The notes below the pieces were generated by a model. The model searched no databases, was not told the origin of the DNA, and saw only the letters and a program-made list of their open reading frames with translations. Positions 57,481 through 64,000 of a DNA stretch of 64,000 nucleotides are shown here, in pieces. The DNA is taken from positions 22,802,171-22,866,170 of the forward strand of contig OU744724.1 of the NCBI GenBank assembly GCA_916613615.1, given 5' to 3'. The position numbers and the translations under genes were made by a program. The stretch comes from Steromphala cineraria. Lineage: Eukaryota; Mollusca; Gastropoda; Trochida; Trochidae. The stretch's first letter is position 1. Every line of letters starts with the position of its first letter.

Positions 57481-59760
57481 CCTGAAGTATAAGGTCTAGA
57501 AAACTGAAACTTGTCGCCTATATACTTAATTTTATGATTGGTAACCCTGTGGCCTCTACAAAGGGGGAATCACATTGGCCACACTCTACAGCATAATTGA
57601 TGATGAAGCCTGATGAGCTACAGAGCCAATGGCTCTATTTTTTAAAATACGAATGCGTTATAAGTTGACCCTGACAGAGTTTGTTTACGAGTTTTTATTC
57701 GTCAAAAAACACAACCTAAAAACTCCCGATTATGTTACCAATGGTTAGCAACCGTTTTAGGACTCGCATGACATGCATGGAGAAAATAGTTTGTGTTTTG
57801 ACCTAATTTGCATCTTTATCAGATTTTGAGGCAATCAGATACCAAGTTTATCAGATAGCTTTATTGCATCGATAACATCCTTCATTATATGATAAGTCTT
57901 TTTACGATAATTAAGTAAACTTAAGCAGTGTCCGAAATAACCACCAGCCCGCTAGTTGCTAGATGCTAGTTGAAATTTGCCTGGGCAAGTAGAAAAAATT
58001 AATGATAGCCCGGTTGGCTGGTGTGGATTGGTATATCAAAAATATTTGGACTTCTTTTCATTCAAAATTAATTCAGTTACTATTTTGTGTCAGTTTCTGA
58101 TCACCCCCATCACATGCCAAGACCTTTGAGAAGATATGTGTTTGATTTTAAAACAACACTTAATTAGGCTAGTAATTTATCTTTGGGCCATTAACTTTGA
58201 AAACTTTCTAGCCTGGTTTGCTTATAGTGATCTTGAAAAGTTATTTCATACACTGAACTGAAGTGAAAGTTAAGAAAACGGAATCAATGTTACAAAGTGC
58301 AAAACAAGGTTTTGAAATTAGAAGTAGCAGTTTATAAATCAATCATTGTTACCGTGTTATGCCAATCATATCCCTACCCTTTATATCATTGGATCTCTTG
58401 TGCTTGAAATTTAAAATGTCTTAGAGTTCCTGTTGAAACATTTTGGATAATAAACATTGTGGAAACATTTCAAAGAAAAACTTAAATTTTTACTTCGGAA
58501 TATGGTCATTTTGTTTAATCAATGAAGGAAAGGATTTTTTCTTTCAAAATGGACTTATAAATAATTCAAAAGTAATTTCTGTTTATTGTCTTTTCTTTAA
58601 AGAAAGGCTAAATTGAAAACAATTGAATTGATGATGTTCTGTTTCAGCTTAATCCAATAAGTCTTTTCATTTTAACGAAATAATTTACAGAACATATCAA
58701 TTTCGAATAATTTGAATTCATTCTGAAACCGTCACATGATCTTTGATACCGAATTTCATCTGTTACTGTCTCCAAATTGCCAATTTCAAGTGTTCAAGAG
58801 AAAAATATTCATGTCAGATAAAATTGGAGCTCGTAAAATTGAAAGCAGAAGAGGAATCTTGCAGTTCTGAATTCATCCCTCAAGAAGAGCACAGCTAGAT
58901 TGGGGATTTATTATCTCATTTGTTGGCAATCTAAGATCTCTTTTGAAGAATTTTCAGCTCATATTGGCTGCATCAGACTTTTATCTTTTCAAATAACTTT
59001 ATTGAGGACCATTTTGACAGCATTAATGGTTGAAATATGAGAGTCCTATTTTTGTTGTTACTTGTATGTTTGTTGCTTGTATTTCCCACAGCCCTCAAAA
59101 TTTATATCCAAAATATTGCAATTTTTAAAACAGACATGAAGACAACCATTGATATTATCAATTATTACCAAATATATTAAATATTCAAAATTTGTAAACC
59201 AGTTTAAAGGCACTATTGCACACAAATCTTTTCTAAAAATATTTTTTAACATTTCGTGTTTTATTTCTGTACATTTTATCAATGATCATAAGGACAGATT
59301 CTTTTAAAATAGTTTTTTTAGATTGTGCATGAATCTTCTTTAAAGTTTTAAATCAATTAAAAATTACAGTACTACAGTCATGTATGGTTGCTGATAAAAA
59401 TCAACTAGCAAAACAGCTCAACATAATGTAAGCTAAAGTTAAGGGGACAGGGCCTCAAAATCTTAATAGCCGGTTATTATGGCTATTTTCAGAAATAAGA
59501 TTATTTCATAGACATTTCTCATAAAGTATATATATTGATGATAAAAAAAACAAATCTTAGACAAAAACTGGTAATAATTTTCTTGTTGAATTTTGGTATT
59601 TTGGTGTCAGTATTTTGTACATGTATATCCAAAACAATCTTGAGCTGAAAGAACTTTGTTTGGTTATCTTTCATCACTTGTAAATGAATTAACATATTTA
59701 GCGGCCTATTAGAAAAAAGATAAGCCTGCGGATCCTCTTGACCAGAATGCAAAGTTGTAG

Positions 59761-59788
59761 GTTTGTTTGTTTGTTTGTTTGTTTGTTT
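59761..59788 (+). repeat. (GTTT)7 microsatellite
   Basis: Seven uninterrupted GTTT units. Confidence 0.95.
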
Positions 59789-62512
59789 GAAATCATTATA
59801 ATCTTTAAAGTTTTCCGATGTTGTCAGAATCTAAAATCTGTTCATAATTGTACCATCACGATCGTTTTCGATAGATTTTGATTTCATAGGTTTTTAGTCA
59901 ACACTTACAATTATTGATTGCAAGTTTTGGTTAACAAAAAATGAATAACATTTTCAACATTAATTAGAAGAGGTGCTGAGCCTGTCCAAAGCATTCTTAA
60001 ATATACAAAGTGCCCATGAAAGGTTTGTTATAATTGCCAGATGATTTCAACTTTGAAGTTTTGCAAATCTAGAAATGTTCTCATGCATTGACAAATGGAA
60101 TACATGAATATAAATGTCCCTTTTGTCTGCTTCCAAGAATAGATAAAAGAGTAAAACATATGGCTTTCCACTCTTTGCATTAATATTTCAGATTAATCTC
60201 CTGACTTAGACTAAAAGCAATAATGAATTGTCAGTCCCACAACAAATAATCAAATGATTTAAGAGTGAAGCTAGAGATAAGGAAGCATATTTGAATGTGA
60301 ATTCAAGACTTTTATTACTATAGCCAGTTATTCCTGTCATGAAAAATGCATCTTTTGTGTTGGAACTAGGCGCTTATATTAATCAATCACGAATGCAAGT
60401 GGTGAATAATTTACCAAATCCAATACCTAAGTAAAAATAGATATCCCAGAATAATGTATAATACGGACATCTTTAAGGCTTAGTACCACTAATGCTCCCA
60501 ATGTTGTACAAATAGATCTAAAGAGACGACTGATGAAAATCATTTATTTCATTGATGGGTAGACAGAGTATTCTGGTAGTGGAACCCTGATGGAACCATT
60601 GATGAAACGGTCTCCCCCTTGACCAGTGGACAGACTGGGTTTGTTGGTCAGTGCTGGTCGAGTTAAAGACTAAAGCTTTGGTCTACTTGATTTACAATCA
60701 GTTTGCCAAGAGAGGGTTAGTTCAAGTTGGCTGGAAATGAATTGCCTGTATGGATTTATTGCTGCTAACTGAAATGGCGTGTGGGGGGCTTTGGCTATCA
60801 ACTAAGCACTTAGTTAGACAACCCAACTTATCCATAGGCCTTGAGCATAGAAAGCAAATCCAAAGCTTGTTGAATGGTATCAAGCATAAAGCGCCTTAAT
60901 GGCTCAATGGTTCACTGTTGAGTACTCGACACCTTTTTTGGGACTGGATTGTCTTGGAATGAAGGTTTATTAAGACGGTCTGGTAGTTTCTCTGATGCAT
61001 GCAAACTGTTGAACTTAGAGGCTTTTCAGCCATAGAGTCTAATCTGTAGAGAGCTAATGCACAGTTCGACATGTGTAGATTGCTTTTCCAAGTGAGTAGG
61101 TAGTCTCAACTTGAGCATTAAACTAGTCATCATGGTTTGTTTGTTGGTGCCCAGAGAATAAAGGAAGGGTTGAATTAATGAACATCACTCTCAAGTAATT
61201 CATTTGGCTAAATTTAATAACTGCCTCTGCTTGATAATATCCCAGGCGTCGTTGATAATCCTTTGATTTAATAAGTTTCATTCGACACAAGATGAATTGT
61301 GCTTGACACTCCGAGGAGAGAAATAACCAACCTATAAATTCAATATTCATGTGATATATTGTAATGTGACAAATGATTAAGGATTGCAATAAGTCATTTC
61401 TGCCAGCAGAGAAACAAGAACTGTAAATATTTTTCATATGTTATCATCAATTTTCCTTAAAGTGCCTCAACTTACCTTGATGGAAAATAAGTACCTGGTA
61501 AAGGTGTTGTTTGAGGTGAATATCTAGCGACAAATGTCAAAAGTTGAAATGATGGTTTTGCCTTTACCATGGAATGTGCCATTTGAATATCAAGAGTCTT
61601 CTAAACATTTCATTTCAGAATGTTTTGGTTCTTAGGCAAGATATTTAAGTTGATGCAAAGTAATAAAGAAGAGAAAAAGAGAAGAAAAAAATGGATGATA
61701 AATCATATTCTTAGATTATTTAAAATGATCTACATTTTAACATATATACTTGAAAAAATAACATTTTAATGTTTATGACAATATTCTATCAGTGTTATGG
61801 AAAATATAAGCCTGCATCATAAATTTCAAATTTTCAAAATAACTACTTACTACCTATTTTTGTCCCTTATATAATGCTTTATTATATGGAGTTAGGTACT
61901 TCATGATGTAGAAGGGAGATGTTAAGAAAGTAAGGGAAGGATACCGAGATGAACTGGCCATGAGCAGATCAGGTCAGCTGAGTAGGATGTATTTAAGTAG
62001 ATGATGTAAGGCAATTTTTATCATTATTCATAATCAATGGCTTATTACCTGTCTGGGGGAAGGAAAATGAGATGTTTTTGTCTTATATATACGATAAATG
62101 CTCTTCATAGGATTATTATCTGTTATTTACGTAGGTAGTGTCTATGTATTTTATGGTTAAGTATTACAAGAAATTTCATGAAGATGAAGATCCTTTGTTA
62201 ATGATTATTTTGAAGTTTAAGACCTTGTTAGAAGTTTTTTTAAGGATATGGTAAGTTTCGGTTACTTAATTGTCCTTGTTGGATGGTAAGAATGATAAGT
62301 AAGTAATATCAGGGAGAAGGAGACACATAGTGAAATGTTGAATTTACAATAATCCAATTTTGTCAATGCCCCATTGGGAAGAAATTTCACGTATCACAGA
62401 ATAAAATTCTTATTGAAGTTTATTGCCTTAAAATTGAACCATTAGTATGTGTGATATTTTTCACTTAAATCAAGTAACAATTATCAGTGCAGGTTCTTGT
62501 ATTCTTTGTCCA

Positions 62513-62520
62513 TGACGTCA
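62513..62520. promoter_or_regulatory. Consensus CRE (TGACGTCA)
   Basis: A full palindromic cAMP-response element. An isolated 8-mer is weak evidence without a neighbouring promoter. Confidence 0.15.
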
Positions 62521-62928
62521 TAAAACAATTATCTTTGCATGTAGTCATTGAAGCCAGCTGCACAAAAGATCAGTGGTTTTGCTGGCTATTTGTGGGAGAT
62601 AAAATTTGAATTTTAAAAAACTTTCTCAAATTTGTGTATTACCTTTGCTTAGGTAATACAAGAACCCACTTTTTTCGTAAAAACATCTTATACAACAAGC
62701 CTTTAGTTAATATCATCCTTTAAGTATTGCAGCTCATACACCTCAGTCATTAGCAGCCCCGTCTAAGGACGGGGCTGCTATCAGTTTTTGTGAAGTTTCC
62801 ATCGCCGCCGCCACCGCCGCCGCACTCGTACTACTAGCTATAACTTTTTTCCACTAAGCTTTCCAGAACTCTTATTCATACCTTACTACTCATACCTCGG
62901 GGGAACGATTTTGACACGTTCACTTTCA

Positions 62929-62947
62929 AGGTCAAAGGTCAAGGTCA
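62929..62947 (+). promoter_or_regulatory. AGGTCA-A-AGGTCA-AGGTCA composite (DR1 + DR0)
   Basis: Three perfect nuclear-receptor half-sites form a DR1 and a DR0. The same composite is repeated exactly at 63,218-63,236. Shorter DR0 pairs lie at 63,086-63,097, 63,371-63,382 and 63,501-63,512, with a further half-site at 63,103-63,108. Confidence 0.4.
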
Positions 62948-63217
62948 CGAGCTATGTATTCACTCTAAGAATTCCTTGTAAACGCGATAACTTGAAAAGT
63001 TTTTGTGCTATGAAGCTCTAACTTGGTATATATCATCCTTGGAAAAGTAAAAAATTTTGAAAAGGTTTTGGCTACAATCCGTCAAAGGTCAAGGTCATAG
63101 CAAGGTCATGACGTAAGCATGTTTTTGCAAAAATGCTTTATTTTAACTATGAACACTTTTAATCAATACATGATTGTTATACTCAATAAAAAGTGTTCAA
63201 TTATTGTGTGACCTTGA

Positions 63218-63236
63218 AGGTCAAAGGTCAAGGTCA
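63218..63236 (+). promoter_or_regulatory. AGGTCA-A-AGGTCA-AGGTCA composite (DR1 + DR0)
   Basis: Second exact copy of the composite at 62,929-62,947, one repeat unit downstream. Confidence 0.4.
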
Positions 63237-63611
63237 TGAGATATGAATTATTGCAATTCCTTGTAAACACAATAACTTGAAAAGTTTTTGTGCTATGAAG
63301 TTTAGATTTTGTATATATTATCTCTTGAGAAGTACAACATTTACAAAAAGTTTTGGGTACTACCTGTCGAAGGTCAAGGTCACAGCAAGGTAAACATATA
63401 TGGAGAAAATGGATTAATTTAATTTTTAACACTTTATTTCATTACAATAATGTTATACTCAATGAAATGTGTTCATTGATTGTGTGACCTTGAGTGTCAA
63501 AGGTCAAGGTCACGAGAAAATTCCCAATTTGGTGAGGCCTGTAAAAGGCGGAACAGGGTAAGGCGAAACCCAAAGTTCCGGGGCTGCTCTGCTTTTGCGG
63601 TATCCCGCAAA

Positions 63612-64000
63612 CGCCAATCTAGTTGTATTATAGACATTTTCATAATTATTATCTCTGAAAATAAGTTGTATATAGAAACATATCACAGGTTTTAGGGAAA
63701 GCCTCATGGTGCAGATATGTGTTAAATGATTTGCAACCATCTTAAAAGTATATAGCAAGAGTGTCTTGAAGAGCTGTTCAACTATGGTGAAACTATTTTT
63801 CTTAAAGATCATGTCAATCTTTTATGTAATTAATTAAGTGAGGGTTCATGTTAATCTTTTATGTAACTAATTAAAGGATTCTCTACATTTCTTTACTTTT
63901 AAAGAGAAAAATTGATTTTTGTGTTACAGATTAGGATTTTTGTTGAAAAGTTTGATTAAATCTTCTAACCAGATTACTTAAAAACCTTCATTCTTTTTCA
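63612..64000. other. AT-rich DNA to the window edge
   Basis: A direct repeat of ATGT(C/T)AATCTTTTATGTAA and TAATTAA occurs at about 63,811 and 63,849. No gene was recognised. Confidence 0.5.

Larger units (their letters stand above)
49146..57636 (+). mobile_element. Hairpin-bounded tandem-repeat element (Helentron/HINE-like), interrupted by a LINE
   Basis: The left end starts TAGCTCATCTGGC, immediately followed by a small hairpin (GGCCT-gta-AGGCC, 49,151-49,163). Next come a CCGT/CCAT-rich microsatellite (49,197-49,233) and the opening of a 145-bp repeat unit. The right end has GCCTGATGAGCTA, an inverted match to the left end (12 of 13 bases). It is followed by a perfect 6-bp hairpin AGAGCC-aat-GGCTCT (57,622-57,636). 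Short inverted ends, a terminal hairpin and an internal minisatellite are the known layout of non-autonomous Helentron-type elements, including bivalve 'pearl' repeats; the assignment is inference. No Rep/helicase gene is present, so it is non-autonomous. Without the nested LINE it is about 3.75 kb. Confidence 0.55.
57637..62750. other. AT-rich DNA, no gene recognised
   Basis: Minus frames at 59,058-59,282, 59,519-59,752 and 61,123-61,437 have no domain. A small 9-bp hairpin GTATTACCT-ttgctt-AGGTAATAC lies at about 62,636-62,659. CAGTGTCCGAAAT with CTAGTTGCTAGATGCTAGTT near 57,930-57,980 may be a transposon margin. Confidence 0.45.
62929..63512 (+). repeat. Tandem repeat, 285-bp unit, about 2 copies
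   Basis: ATAACTTGAAAAGTTTTTGT, then GCTATGAAG, recurs at 62,987 and 63,272 (285 bp). Each unit holds two blocks of AGGTCA motifs, and a third partial unit begins at about 63,485. Confidence 0.85.
62751..63611 (+). mobile_element. Hairpin-bounded element with 285-bp repeats and AGGTCA motifs
   Basis: The left end is a perfect 13-bp hairpin TAGCAGCCCCGTC-taag-GACGGGGCTGCTA (62,751-62,780). It is followed by a CCG-rich trinucleotide tract (62,803-62,823). The right end has CCGGGGCTGCT (63,578-63,588), an inverted partner of the left AGCAGCCCC. A perfect 7-bp hairpin TTTGCGG-tatc-CCGCAAA (63,594-63,611) follows. The body is a tandem repeat of about 285 bp. This resembles the layout of the large element at 49,146-57,636, so it may be another Helentron-like non-autonomous family (inference). 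Confidence 0.5.

Noticed and set aside
60890..60945. tRNA-like head (GCGCCTTAATGGCTCAATGG)
   Set aside because: The first part resembles an A box, but no B box follows at tRNA spacing.

Overview
The window looks like intergenic or intronic DNA from an animal, most likely a lophotrochozoan such as a bivalve mollusc. It is AT-rich and shows no operons or ribosome binding sites. Long reading frames are almost absent, and I could not find a convincing host protein-coding exon. What can be recognised is transposable-element and satellite biology: an APE-type LINE with a 2A-like motif, tRNA-derived SINEs with a (TTA)n tail, hAT-, Tigger- and Mutator-like non-autonomous DNA elements, foldback elements, and repeat-carrying elements with terminal hairpins. 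The species call is inference from this repeat repertoire.

Layout. 1-24,000 is mostly unannotatable AT-rich DNA. It holds degenerate minisatellites (1490-2050, 12,560-12,850, 17,690-18,890), a tRNA-like SINE head (4741-4809), a Mutator-like element with an exact 9-bp target duplication and a broken FLYWCH zinc finger (13,597-14,056), and a palindromic element (18,123-18,245). 24,433-26,640 is a 746-bp unit repeated three times, each copy carrying a CCAAT box. It lies just upstream of a possible non-coding transcription unit (27,094-30,095) with a paired CCAAT promoter, splice-like signals and a polyadenylation signal. 30,188-30,485 is a CpG-dense 24-bp minisatellite. 32,058-33,524 holds a hAT-like relic and a Tigger-like MITE. 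35,000-48,500 holds SINE copies, two long foldbacks and four more tandem repeats.

The centrepiece is 49,146-57,636. An apparently complete LINE (49,274-54,014) is nested inside a tandem-repeat-bearing element whose 145-bp minisatellite shows a 10-unit higher-order duplication. The LINE has ORF1 (2A-like motif, coiled coil, RRM, C-terminal domain) and ORF2 (APE endonuclease, reverse transcriptase, C-terminal Cys/His motif). Both lie in one frame, separated by a single TAG with no ATG in between. This implies an unusual translation scheme: ribosome skipping near the start, then readthrough or non-AUG re-initiation to make the polymerase.

The window ends with another hairpin-bounded repeat element (62,751-63,611). 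Its 285-bp repeats carry several exact AGGTCA direct repeats, the half-site of nuclear receptors. All functional statements are read from sequence motifs by eye; no database search or alignment was run.
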